Of a stretch of 64,000 nt of DNA, positions 1 to 11,094 are shown one piece after another (within the stretch, counting starts at the first letter, position 1; each line of letters begins with the position of its first letter). The notes beneath the pieces were generated by a model. That model saw nothing but the letters and a program-made list of their open reading frames with translations, made no database searches and had not been told where the DNA came from. Origin of the DNA: Nephromyces sp. MM_2019 (Eukaryota > Apicomplexa > Aconoidasida > Nephromycida). The stretch is taken from contig JADHZB010001973.1 of the NCBI GenBank assembly GCA_015657535.1, forward strand, positions 38,649-102,648. Reading direction: 5' to 3'. A program made the position numbers and the translations under genes.

Positions 1-12
1 ATTTTAACTTAC

Positions 13-830
13 GGTAGTTAAGGGCCTCATTGAAATTCATCGTTGAGTAATTGATACCACAAGCCGAAAGGGTCTCTATAGACCTGACATAGGCTGTTGA
101 GTCTTCAATTTTACACACGACTGTGGGGTAAGCTTCTCGTAATTTCCTAAGGCAATTACTCATCCTTTCATTTGCAGCATGCTTCTGAACTGAGGACAAA
201 ACTTAGTGTAATTTTTGTAGAGGATGGTGTGTGTTAAAAGAAAAGTAATATTAAGAATTTAAAGTTTAGTATAATTTGGGCAGTAATATGTGTTAAAAAT
301 TTGTAGCTTGGGGTATAGAGAGTTAAATTATATGAAGATGTGTAAATCTTAGGTTTGAAAGTATATTTAAGCTTGCTATTTTTATCTAGGGCAGTATAGG
401 TTTGGTGTAAATGCTAAGGAAAAGTAAATAAGTTTGAGTGTATGTGAAAACTTATCCATTAAATATATTGCCAATAAATATGTTATTGGGTATACTAAGC
501 ATACATACACATACAGGTCCTAATAGTATAGGTCACAGTGTATCATCAAGACATACCATTTTGTGGTTTTATATTAATTTTTATGTCATTATTGTGAATC
601 CCATCATTTGAAATTGAATCCGAATAACTTTCATTCTGTAGAGCTGAAGTTGAACTTAAATGTCTCTTATATTTGTTTCTTTTTTTTATCAAATCATGGG
701 TGAAATGTTTGGAATATGTGTAAAAGCGTCCAACTTTATTGGGATGGTTAAAATTGCTTAAATAAGTGTTGAAATTATCAACTTTGTTGAGGTTATTTAG
801 ATGTCGTAATTGAATTCTAAAATACATCAT
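13..830 (-). CDS. N-terminal part of an unidentified, probably mitochondrial protein (runs off the left edge)
   Basis: Two exons are visible on the minus strand: 557-830, starting with two ATGs at 830, and 13-189. Exon 1 ends in a GTATGT donor with one base left over. Exon 2 follows a CAG acceptor, stays in frame for 59 codons and ends in a GTAAGT donor at 12, so the gene continues beyond the window. The first 60 residues contain many Arg, Lys, His, Ser, Tyr and Asn but few acidic residues, which resembles a mitochondrial or apicoplast presequence. Exon 2 reads KHAANERMSNCLRKLREAYP and then an STAYVRSIETLSACG stretch. I do not recognise the family. The exon pair is convincing because both splice phases match; the localisation is inference. 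Confidence 0.6.
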
Positions 831-3400
831 TTTGTGATTCAGAATTTCAATGTTTTTGACATAATTTTTCCAAGAACAATTCAGCGATTTTTGAATTTTG
901 TTGAAGATTTTCTAATCAAATTAAAATGAATTGTGGTTAAGTTTTTAAAGTGTTTATAAATTAAGCATAATTGGGGGGATAGTATATGCCTATAACAATG
1001 TGTTGTGTATGTACTTGCTGCTTGTATTATGCTTTATATAAGTTTGTCGTTGGCTCTGTATGTGTATTTTTGTGTCCTGTGTATTTATGTGTGTTGTGGG
1101 CTCTGCTGGTGTGTGTTTGCCTATATTTAGATCTTGCGTTTAATTATGAGCTAGTTTTGTAGGTTTATACTTTGGTAACAAGTTTTATTTGATTGGCTTT
1201 CATGTATCTGAACGTTAGACTGTTAGTATCGGTATGTGAATATCTCACCTTGGGTGTTTGTGGAGTGGTTGTAAGGGTGTATAGTATATGTGTGTGTGTA
1301 CTGTATTTGTTTTATGTGTGTGTACTTGTGACTGTGTGAATATATATTTTGAGTAAGTATGTGTATATTGTGTTTGTGAGTGTAGAGATTGCGTACCTTT
1401 AATTGTATAAGTAATTTTATGTGTGTGTATAGTTAGTTCGTTTGGGTTATGTGTTTGTATTTGTAAATGGTTTTTGTTTTGGTTGAAGCTTTTACGAGTA
1501 CTGTGTTTAAGAGAGAACTTTAATTTGTGTGTATAGTATAGATTGAAATTAGATGGTGTGTGTTGTTTGAATTTCATTTAGAAATGACGAGTTTCAATAA
1601 TGTACTATATAAGTATAATTAATTGTTAGATAATATTAACAAATCAATATTATTAATATGGAATCAACACAAAGTTTCAAAACAAACTTGAGTTGATGTA
1701 ATAGCAACAGTTTTTGAATAGAGTTGATGATTTACATTCGTGCTGCATAGTATATATAGTCACACACACAACCACATGAGTATTTCAACCAAAATAGTTG
1801 CCTAGTTGATAAATGCTTATATATATATATATATATATATATACAAGTCATACCGAAAGGTGAGCACACACACACTCCAAAAGATAGTGTAGGATATGTA
1901 TGTAGTTTAAGTTTTTACAAATGTAATAATTACACCATTAACCTAGATACAGATCCTCACGCACTATGTTAAAAGTAAGCTTTAGAATTCTTAAAGATTT
2001 ATCAGCTAATCCAAACAAAGTTGCCACATATATCTGCGTGCTTTCATTAAATATTACCCATCGGCTACTTTAGGTAACAATATTTTCTTTGATGCTACTC
2101 ATTTACGTTCAAAGCTCATAAAATACCTGTACTCATTTAATCTATGCACACTCATGTACAATACGCACATACTCCCTACGTGTATACACATATAACATGT
2201 GATAAATACATACATTAAATACACACACTTGCAACACAAACAATTAAAACATAAAAACCACACTTCTTATACATAAATTAACATACAAATTCAATTAAAT
2301 GACAAACCTACAACTACACATTTTATGATATTTCTGTACACACACAATTGAAATGCTATGCATACATACATACCCAAAGCATCAAAAACATGCTTTGCGA
2401 ACTCTTACAAAATACAGAGACGCACACACACATATACATAATTTTTCTAAAAATGCTCAAGTGAGCATATTAAGTAATTAAGCAGAGTCAATATGCATTC
2501 AATCTATATCCACTTAACTATTGTAATCTGACAAAAACAAAAATCAAAGGATAAAGAAATAAATATATAAACAAATCTTAAAGTGTGCTTAAAACTTTAA
2601 ATAGAAGCTAAAATCATATATTAAAGAAATAAAAAAACATATCTCACATTTTTTGTTTTACTTTATCATTTTAATATTTTTATTTTTTCAATGATTTTGA
2701 TCAATTTTGACTCATTAACTGTATAATATATATTTAATTAATATATACAAAGTTTGATAATAAGAAAATTAACATGTTATTTAATAAAATAATGACTAAA
2801 AAATATATAGGTAATCTAAAACTGATCCATTCAAAGTTTAAATATGGTTATAACTATTGGGTAATTAAATTTGTCCGCATAGCAGTTTAGTAGTCGAATT
2901 TCCTGTGTAAAGAATAGATATTTAAAAAATAATTCTGCTTATTCTTCTTGGGTTATTTGAATTAGATATGTATAACTAAGAAACTAATACTTTTGAATAT
3001 AATTATCGCTATGGTGTGAATTGTGATATGTATACAATTTGAGAAGTAGGCTTAAATGAAAGATAGAAATATAGCCAAAGTAGTCTCATTTTCTACTTAG
3101 TGTTTTTATCTATATGCTTTAAAAAACTTTAATTTTCTTATCTTAAGCACATAAATTATAAAACACTGAAATTAGGGTTGTAATTAATCTTGATGTGACT
3201 ATACTTGCTTAGACTCTATAAGCTTTCCCCAAGCTATTTTTTTTCTTTATTTGAAAGAAGACGTTTATTATAAAATAACGATTCGCCACACTCTACAATG
3301 CTTCATCCCCTTACATGATTTAACATATAACCTTATAATTTAATATATAAACTTATAAAACCAATTATATGGTTTGAAATTTTTCTCATCTTCAAGTAAA
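831..3400. other. Intergenic region between divergent genes
   Basis: No convincing gene. From about 970 to 1440 the top strand is rich in TGTG, and from about 1740 to 2440 it is rich in ACAC, with a TA microsatellite between. The 110-residue open frame at 1245-1577 on the minus strand is made of TG-repeat-derived His/Thr/Tyr codons and looks spurious. The region should hold the promoters of the edge gene (-) and COX5B (+). Confidence 0.6.
1818..1843. repeat. TA microsatellite
   Basis: About twelve uninterrupted TA dinucleotides lie at the point where the flanking DNA changes from TG-rich to CA-rich. Confidence 0.9.
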
Positions 3401-4808
3401 ATGTTAAAATCTATGAATATCCTAAGGACATGCTGTAAAAAGCAAACAAACTACAATCATGTATATAAATCTTTAGCTCCAACTCTATACCAGCAATCCA
3501 AGCGAACTTATCTTCATTTTGTTAGACCATCACCCGAAGATTTCGAGCTTCCAATGGACACTATGCCACAGAATCTTGAAAACTGGATGACTAAGGACCC
3601 TAAGAAAATGGATTTTTTCGAAAACTATTGGTATTGGAGAATCCGCGGTGAAACCACACTTATGGACCCAGAATCTCTACCAAAAAAGTCATACACTCAG
3701 TTAGCTAGGGACCTCGGTCTTCAGGTATTTGATTGAAAACTGAAACAATTTTTGATATAAAAGAATGCCCACGTATAATTTATTTATTTTATAAATTAGA
3801 GGGAAACAGAAAATAACAATAAAAATATTTACATACACATCATCACAACACTGAACACAATTTATTTATTGACCTTATACTATCCTACAGATCGTCAAAG
3901 AGGAGTCTGAGCATATGGTTGGATTACTTGAACTCTATGAATACTTAAAGTCATCTCCTTTTATCGGACCATTTGGCACTATTGAAAAACCTGTTCTTGT
4001 ACCCAGTGTACACACCGAAAGGTTATTTTAATATCCTAGTTATCTACAAATTTCCTTTTAATGAATATTTTTACCAAATTTTTACAGAGTTGTTGGCTGT
4101 ACTGGTGGAACTGGTGATAACGAACATGTTCCACTTTGGTTTAGGTGTAGAGAGGGATTCCTATATAGATGTGGAGAATGTGACCAGATATTCATGTTAG
4201 TAAGAGTAACTTATTCCCTTCATGAAGGTGAAGATCCTTTCCCAGTTGACCCAGACGTAAGATTATATGATGCTTTTTAAAATCTATAAATTTTAACACT
4301 TAAAACCAACCAAAAATAAATTTTACAATTCGATAGGATACATTTCCAATAATTCTTTCTATTAAGCTTCAATGAAACATGTTATAGATCGATGATGTAT
4401 TTGATATGAAAATGATTGAAAAGGGCCAAAAATTATGGAATACTGGCGAATATAGCTATTGGCCTGCTGGTGACGAAGCATATACCAGACTTTTTAAAGA
4501 ATGTAAGCCATACTTTCTTAATATTTCACGAAAAAATTTGCTGCCAGAGTCACCGCTTTTGATTGTATTGTGATTCCGTGGTGCTAAGGCTAGCATAGAT
4601 AAAGCTTTCTATTTCATCATGACCAGATATTTGGTTGATAAATTACCTATCTGCTTTGGTGGTAGATTTTACAAACTCATTAGTGTTATTTGATATATAT
4701 TGACTAAATCTACTAAACTAAATCTTATTAACTTTTGCTATTTATACAGCCTATTGGGGTAAACATCCTTATCTCAATTCTCAAAAGTCTAGCAAAATCG
4801 CAAATTAA
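3401..4808 (+). CDS. COX5B: Cytochrome c oxidase subunit 5B (COX5B/COX4 family), mitochondrial
   Basis: Zinc-binding nuclear subunit of respiratory complex IV, acting at the matrix side of the inner membrane. Exons 3401-3724, 3891-4021, 4088-4256, 4388-4502 and 4750-4808 join in phase into a 265-residue protein. The open frame extends upstream to 3374, but that would start at TTG; the first ATG in frame is 3401, with another at 3416. The N-terminus is basic and Ser-rich, as expected of a presequence. The family core is clear: RVVGCTGG (Cys156), a central His, LWFRC and then RCGECDQIF with a CxxC at about 180-183. Like other apicomplexan COX5B proteins it is longer than the animal subunit, with an extended N-terminal and C-terminal part ([16 protein letters not shown]). 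Its 3' end faces PTRHD1 across 240 bases. Confidence 0.9.
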
Positions 4809-5049
4809 ACTTAAACATCAAGAAAAACTGAAACCTCCATTACCTTAAAACCCAATCAAGAATATACTTTGTACATTAAAATGACAGAATATAACATATT
4901 CTTTTATCTTCTATTTTTAATTTACTATTTGAGAACATTTCAATAAAAAAGTAATTTATTAAAAATTTAGTGTATTAAAGTTGTGATTGCTATAAGTGCT
5001 TTTCCGCATTATATAAAATTTATAAATAGCTAAAAAAACTTATAAATTC

Positions 5050-5729
5050 CTATTTATATAATTCCAACCCCTTAAAATGAGGTCTTAACACACTCTTTGG
5101 TAGCGGCTTTGTAGCTAAACACGTCTCAAAACCTTCAGGATTTTCTACCCAAAGAAAATGGGGAATATCTGATTTGTTGAGCTTGACCGATAACTCGATT
5201 AATTTTTGTTTAGATGGAATAGATAGTACAACTTTATGCATTGTTTGAAGGTTTTTAAGATAGTTTTGAACTTCATTGGTTTCAGAAAATGTTGATAATG
5301 CAGCAGTGCTTAAAAATCGCAAACATGAAGGCTTTTTAAATTTAGAGATCAATTGAGTCATTATATATAGTGATGGCAAATAATTAGGATTTTAGATAGC
5401 TTTCATTAATCAAAATGTATTTTCTTTATATAAGTTTAAAGCGCTCAAATACAGTAGTATAGCCAATGTATATCTAAACATATAATTTTTAACCTGGCAT
5501 GGCATGTCTGTGCCATCAATGCCCCAATAGGCCAGTTGTGTTCACTTAGTAAATCCCTCCTAAGCACAATATATTGTATAAGGATTTGGCTCTCTTTCAC
5601 CATTGACATATTTTGATTAGTTGTGATTGAATAAAATTTTCTTGGGTAAAACAAACTCGAATAGGAGCTAATTTGAAAATTGTTTGTGTGTATAAATTTC
5701 AAGTAAACATGGTTGATAATGTTAGCCAT
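5050..5729 (-). CDS. PTRHD1: PTRHD1-like peptidyl-tRNA hydrolase 2 domain protein
   Basis: Two exons, 5494-5729 and 5050-5308, join in phase across a 185-base intron into 164 residues. Exon 1 begins at a true ATG at 5729 and ends with the family signature NWPIGALMAQTCHA. Exon 2 continues with a hydrophobic/Ser segment, then MHKVVLSIPSKQKL, HFLWVENPEGF and ATKPLPK. This order matches PTRHD1, the shorter branch of the Pth2 fold, including the closing KxxELYK-like tail. Pth2 enzymes release tRNA from stalled peptidyl-tRNA; activity of the PTRHD1 branch is less certain. About 50 residues rich in Asn, Ser and Tyr precede the domain and could be a mitochondrial presequence (inference). Confidence 0.85.
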
Positions 5730-6360
5730 AATTACTATTTCTCAATAACTAGGTTATTATCAGACTTACATAAATTAAGAATATACATATATAAAACTTA
5801 TTCAATAAGCACAATGATATGCTTATATGTACGTGTAGTATAGATTTGTAGGTAACCCTTTTTATGATTTTTATTTACTTATTAATAAAAATAGCTCAAA
5901 AAATTTAATTTTTTAGGTAAAATAGACAATTATAATACTGATATAATAATAAAATTTTTCAGCAGCTTGTAAATTCTTGTGCTTAAAAAATAGCCAGTCT
6001 AAGTCATAGCACTAGATTAATTCCTCCGAGTTCTTCAAGTATTTCATTTTCGTGTTAGCGCTTTCATGTTGTCCTTCATTACTTTATAGAAATTTAGAAA
6101 TTTTATATTTATAAACAATTTTGCAAGATATTAGCACTCCGTTATTATTGCATACATTCATATTTGCAAATTTTTGTATGTAGTTTTAAAAGCTCAAAGG
6201 CTCGCATAGATCTGTACACAGATGCTTGAGTGACCTACTTATAACCATTTGTTTAAGAAGTTATTTACATTGTAAAAGACGCTTTATAGCAGATTTTTTT
6301 GACATTTACATTGTAAAAGGTACTTTATAGTAGATTTTTTTTGAAAGTTGAAGCAATTCA
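5730..6360. other. Intergenic region between two minus-strand genes
   Basis: AT-rich, no supported gene. It should contain the PTRHD1 promoter and the 3' end of the DRC2-like gene. An imperfect direct duplication lies at 6263-6342. Confidence 0.6.
6263..6342. repeat. Imperfect direct repeat, two adjacent copies of about 38 bp
   Basis: Copy 1 is at 6263-6300 and copy 2 at 6304-6342. Both begin ATTTACATTGTAAAAG and end in a T tract, and they differ at only a few positions. The pair lies just downstream of the stop codon of the minus-strand DRC2-like gene. Confidence 0.85.
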
Positions 6361-8469
6361 TTAAGTCTTATTTGTATCAACTATCCATCTTTGTGAGTAT
6401 ATGGTTTGGTTTCTGATACATTTTTCGAAATATTTGATTAAATCATCATAATGTTTCATTTCTTTCCAAATTAAAAAGCGCTTTTTCTTCTTATTCAAAT
6501 CAGCAAAATTGCTAACACTTAGTTGTGTTACATTTGATTCGACTTTGTTAGAACTTGCAAAATTACTGTATGGGTTTAGATTTTTGGATACACTCAAAAT
6601 TTTGTTACGCTTGAGTTGTTCAGGTTCGAATAATTTCAGCTGAAATTCTCTAAACATCAATATATTTTCTCCAAGCTTTTGAAGTGTATAATTTTCAGTT
6701 TCTATATTAAATGTTTTTAATATCCCATTTCTAATTCTAATCTGATGTTGGTTTTCTTTGTCTAAACTTTTCATAGTTTGTTTATATAGTTGTAATTCTT
6801 TTTCAATTAATAATTTTTTCTTTGAAAGGAGTTTAGATGAGTTTATTTTCATGTTTATCGACTTTGATTTCTGAGTAATATCCTTTCTGAATGAATTGTG
6901 TGCAAAATTTAATTCTTGCACAAGATTAGGAAATGTTTGTGCTTATTTGTGAGCATTTGGGTTTTTGTGGAATTGATTATAATTCTTAAATATAAATTAG
7001 AAAAATAAATATATTAACTAATTGAGTGTGAAATTTTAAATTTCAAAAATGTAGTGATTAGGCTTGAGATAGAGGAGTACTTTGAGAGTAAATCTTACAA
7101 GAGTATAAATATATAACAATAGTGTGTGTGTGTGCTTGCTAAGAATTTTAATATATTCAAGACGCTTGTGTGATTCTGCAATCTTTTATGTACTATATTA
7201 CGTCACTCTAACATGTGATTTTATTTCAATATTGTACAAAAGTTATTATTTAGAATTGCTCAAATACATATACCTGCTTTTTTGATTACTTTTAACTTTT
7301 TCCAGCTTGTCTTCATATTTTGTATTTAACTCAGATAGTTCCTTTTCTAAAGTCAAGATTTTTGATTCTAATTTGACTGTTTTATCTTTTAATACTTGAC
7401 TTGTTTTATAAATGTCTCTAGTAATACTCAGGTAGAAATTATGCAAATTAAATATTCCATTATTTTGAATATACTTTAAATTTTTTGAGAACTCGGTTTT
7501 ACGCTCTTCAACTTGGTGTATTGTAATGAGTCCCCGTGAATTCATATTACGTGTGTATTTTTTCTCCTCATCTTCATACTCTTTAGAGGCTAAGACGATT
7601 ATTTTAGAATTGTTCTCTTGTATGTTTTTCCCAATCTATATAGTAAAAGTTTTATTATAAGAATCGTACCTTTATATGTGTGACTACACAAGAAATTATT
7701 ATATTCGAACCTCTATGCTTACTAGGTTATGTTGAATTTTTTCAATCAAGATGTACTAGAAACTTTCACTAAGGGAATAAACATGATCTCAAATTATAAT
7801 TTTTAAAATATTACCAGCTATTATAATCTGATTCTTTTCACACAATTGAGTTTTACTACTTTTGTAACTCAAAAAACCTCTCTTATTAATCTAATTTACC
7901 TCAATTTCCATCTGGTTAGATTCTTCAAGTTTTTTCAATTTTCTATTATTCAATGCTTTCTGATCATCAAGTAGCGTGTCCTTATAGCTTAGGGTATCAA
8001 AAGTATAATGATCCAATGTAGTTCTTTCATGATCCAAATGCTGTCTTGTTATTGTTAACAGCATGTCATTAAATTTTATCGAACCATATATGATTCTTTC
8101 AAAAGAATCATTTAAAGAGCTGATAAAATTTTTAGAGTTTGTATATGAGAGTTGGCTATTGTCCGCAAGTTTTAAAAAGCACTTTTTTTTTTCTTCATTT
8201 CTACCAAGGATTGATTGGTGAATATCTTTTAGTAATTTCTACCTCATCAGAATAATTTTTTTATATTTAATGTCAAAATACCCAATTTAAGATGAAGCCA
8301 AAAATATTACTAAGTTCTACAAAATTTTACTTACTTCTTTTGCTTGTAAACTGATTCTTTGTTTCTGCAAATTCTTATTTTTCATGTGTTCTGTTTCGAT
8401 GTTCATTTTAATTTGATCATTTGAGACTACGTTTCTAGCATTTTTAATTTTCTTTTGTTGCTTATTCAT
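6361..8469 (-). CDS. Coiled-coil protein resembling dynein regulatory complex subunit 2 (CCDC65/DRC2)
   Basis: Best exon model on the minus strand: 8335-8469, 7900-8238, 7290-7635 and 6361-6914, about 457 residues from the ATG at 8469. The first three exons join cleanly with GTAAGT or GTAAAT donors. The last junction is uncertain: the stronger donor at 7273 gives the wrong phase, so I used GTAATC at 7289. The protein is Lys/Glu-rich coiled coil almost throughout. Segment order is what suggests DRC2: a Lys-rich start, KELLKDI-like helices, an EERKTEFSKNLKYI segment in exon 3, a KLGENILMFREFQLKLFEPE segment and a late FLIWKEMKHYDDLIKYFEK helix. Length is close to the 484 residues of human CCDC65. 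DRC2 belongs to the nexin link of motile axonemes. The gene is fairly sure; the identity is a recalled resemblance only, and a generic coiled-coil protein is the alternative. Confidence 0.5.
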
Positions 8470-9235
8470 TGTTAAAAGATCATAAAATCAATTCAATTGA
8501 TGCATGTAGCTTCCCACATAAATCAAATTCTTAGGTATTCAACTATTGTTGAGATAATTAAAAATAGATTATTAAAAGTTGTTTGGTATGGGTTAAGTGT
8601 TTATAAGGATTTACATGAAAAAGTTCCTGGGTTCGTAAAGTAGAAATGATATTTCGTTGATAAAATTTGAAAAACTTTAGCTGTGAAGTGTTGTTTAAAA
8701 ATATGAAAGGTATGTCTGTTATATGCGATCTTTAAAAATTTCAAGATTAGCCAAAGTATTATCTATTCTATAGGATAATCTATTCTGTGATCATTTAAAG
8801 TAAATGATAAAGTGTAATAAATAAAACATAGTGGTTGATTAGCCCAATAGTATGATTATTAAAGCACGTGAAGTTATAAATTGTGTGAATGAAGTACTAA
8901 AAAATCTTGTTTATTATATACGTTTTCTTAATCTAAATCGAGAATTAAAAGTTTTGGTTTGTTTGTAGCATTAAAGTGTAGAGTTTTAAATGCCATCAAA
9001 AAGATACAAAAATTCAACTTTTACCTAAGTTTTAAAATTAAAGTTCTAGTCAAAGTCAAAACAGGTTATAATTAGAATTGGGATAGCTTTTATGTGTTTA
9101 GTTGTTATAAATAGTTTGATGTATATTACTGATATAAATTCTCAATAAAATATTGAATTTTAGAGGATCTTCACTAATTAGATATTAAATATATCAAATT
9201 AAGTCATGATAAATCAAGCTGAAATTTTTTGCAGT
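8470..9235. other. Intergenic region upstream of the DRC2-like gene
   Basis: AT-rich, no supported gene. It lies between the start of the DRC2-like gene and the stop of the NNEQ-repeat membrane protein, both on the minus strand. Confidence 0.6.
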
Positions 9236-11094
9236 CTAGTGCCTTCTATATCTATGATTAACTTGTGTGCTAGTTGTATAAATTGGTAGATCTGAAGTTT
9301 TGGTTAATTTTTTAAATAGAAATGTGTGCCATTTCTGTAATCTTTTGTTGAGTAAGTGCACATATATCTTATTTGCGTATAAATATTTCCAAACAAGATA
9401 AATAACTCCAATCATAAGGATGATTGTTATTATAGTAATCATTATAGATATTGATTTTGGTGTAGTATTGTGAGTAATCTTATTGTGTTCATTATTTTGT
9501 TCATTATTTTGTTCATTATTTTGTTCATTATTTTGTTCATTATTTTGTTCATTATTTTGTTCATTATTTTGTTCATTATTTAACGTAACAAGCGTCGAGA
9601 CGTTTTCTGTATTTGTATCAGTAGTATCTCCTTCTGCTTCATTGGCATCCTCATCCATATTATTATGATAATCTTTAATGCTAGGGATAAGTGAGAGCAA
9701 GTTTTCATAAAAATTTTCATTTTTATATTCTTCAAATGAATTGAAGGAATAAGCATTATTTTCGCTGGAAGAAAAATTCATAGTGGCATTTTTGGAGTCT
9801 ACAAAGGCTGCTGTAAATGTATTATTTCCAGTTATGTATTTATCATATGTAGTAATATTATCAAATTCCTTCTTAAATTCTTCAAAGTCATAACCATCAA
9901 AATCAGATGCACCGAATTCTTGATGAAATTTTTGGTATTCATTTTTATATTGGTCATCAAAATCGTAATCTCTATATAGAGCATCATAAAAATGGTCGGA
10001 GTAAAACTCATTATCAAAATTTTTAAAATCTTCCTCATTTTTGGTGTCTTGGTTTTTCATCTCCTTGTAATAGTGCTGAAATTCCTAGAGTATTTGTTTA
10101 AAGTAAAAAATAGATTTTCTTTTTGTGGAATCAAAAGAGGTTATAAAACTTACTTTTTTATCCATTTCTTCTTGAGCTAATTCCTGGTTTATTTATTTGA
10201 AATATGTGTTTGTTATTAGTTTATAGTATAATGTTACGATCAACAGGCTTACAGTGTTATACATTACTTCAAGAGTGACTTGTGCCTAATATTTATTACA
10301 AGTGAAAAATTTTGTTTTGATTCAGTTTTAAATGTGTAAATTAATATCAAAATTAAGATCAAAATGATGAATTAGAATTTTTATCTTCTCTTAATAAATT
10401 TTCTAGATTGCTTTGATAAATATGGATCATCTATATAAAAAAAAATGGACTATTTATCATGTTACCTCTTTAACTTCTGCCTCGTCAACTTTTTCTTCGT
10501 CTATGATATGTATATGAAAATTGACTTAATCGTAATCCAAATTTATAATGTGTTATACTTACTATATGAAAAATAAAATTCATTGTCAAATGCTGTCGTC
10601 ATGTTCTATGGTAAATTTATTACATAAAAATAACAATAACATAACTTTTAAGCTCATGTCATAAGGATTAAAATACTAGAGCTAGCCTGAGGGTTTATCA
10701 AGTCATAAAGTTCACTCATATCTTCTTCAAATTTTTCTACTTCCTTTTGGTAAGCCTCATAATTCTAATTTTTTTGATTTTGGAATATAAATGGCTTGTA
10801 TAGTTGTTAAGAATAAAAAAATTGGTATCGAACTTACAAAAATAATATCTTCATCTAAAATAGAAAATCATAAATATATAAAAAAATATATATTATATTT
10901 AGTTTTAACCTTAAACTTTAGTATAGCTTACCAAATGAAAATTCATCAAATTCTTCATCTGAATACTGAAGTTAATTTTGTTCGATTTTATAATGTCAAT
11001 TAAAAAAAAAAAATTGTGAACTCACTTCATATGTTACATCTTCTTTAGGCCAATTTGGCTTGGCATATTTGGTATTTGCCGGATCTTTTTTCAT
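9236..11094 (-). CDS. Acidic single-pass membrane protein with NNEQ tandem repeat, unknown function
   Basis: I assembled six exons: 11026-11094, 10687-10764, 10563-10605, 10466-10500, 10154-10183 and 9236-10084, giving 367 residues from the ATG at 11094. Three internal exons are only 30-43 bases, yet phases and acceptors agree. The only irregular junction is after 10687, where a GC-AG intron is needed; the nearby GT donor at 10676 breaks the frame. The N-terminal two thirds are very acidic and aromatic (FYDALYRDYDFDDQYKNEY), without a signal peptide. Eight NNEQ/NNEH units precede one hydrophobic segment (ISIMITIITIILMIGVIYLV) and a basic tail of about 50 residues. I recognise no domain. The topology suggests an acidic domain and a basic tail on opposite sides of a membrane, but the sidedness is open. 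Confidence 0.65.
9485..9580 (-). repeat. Coding 12-bp tandem repeat, eight copies (NNEQ)
   Basis: Eight head-to-tail copies of a 12-bp unit encode NNEQ seven times and NNEH once in the membrane protein. The copies are almost identical at the DNA level, which suggests recent slippage. The opposite strand is also open across the repeat because the unit length is a multiple of three. Confidence 0.95.

Noticed and set aside
1245..1577. 110-codon minus-strand open frame
   Set aside because: Its content (His/Thr/Tyr/Asn) follows from the TG repeats; no exon partners or domain.
6361..8469. Reading the DRC2-like exons as several separate genes
   Set aside because: The first three exons join with consistent phases and good splice signals, and the total length fits one protein family.
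9483..9668. 61-codon plus-strand frame rich in LFCS
   Set aside because: It is the opposite strand of the NNEQ repeat, open only because the unit is 12 bp.
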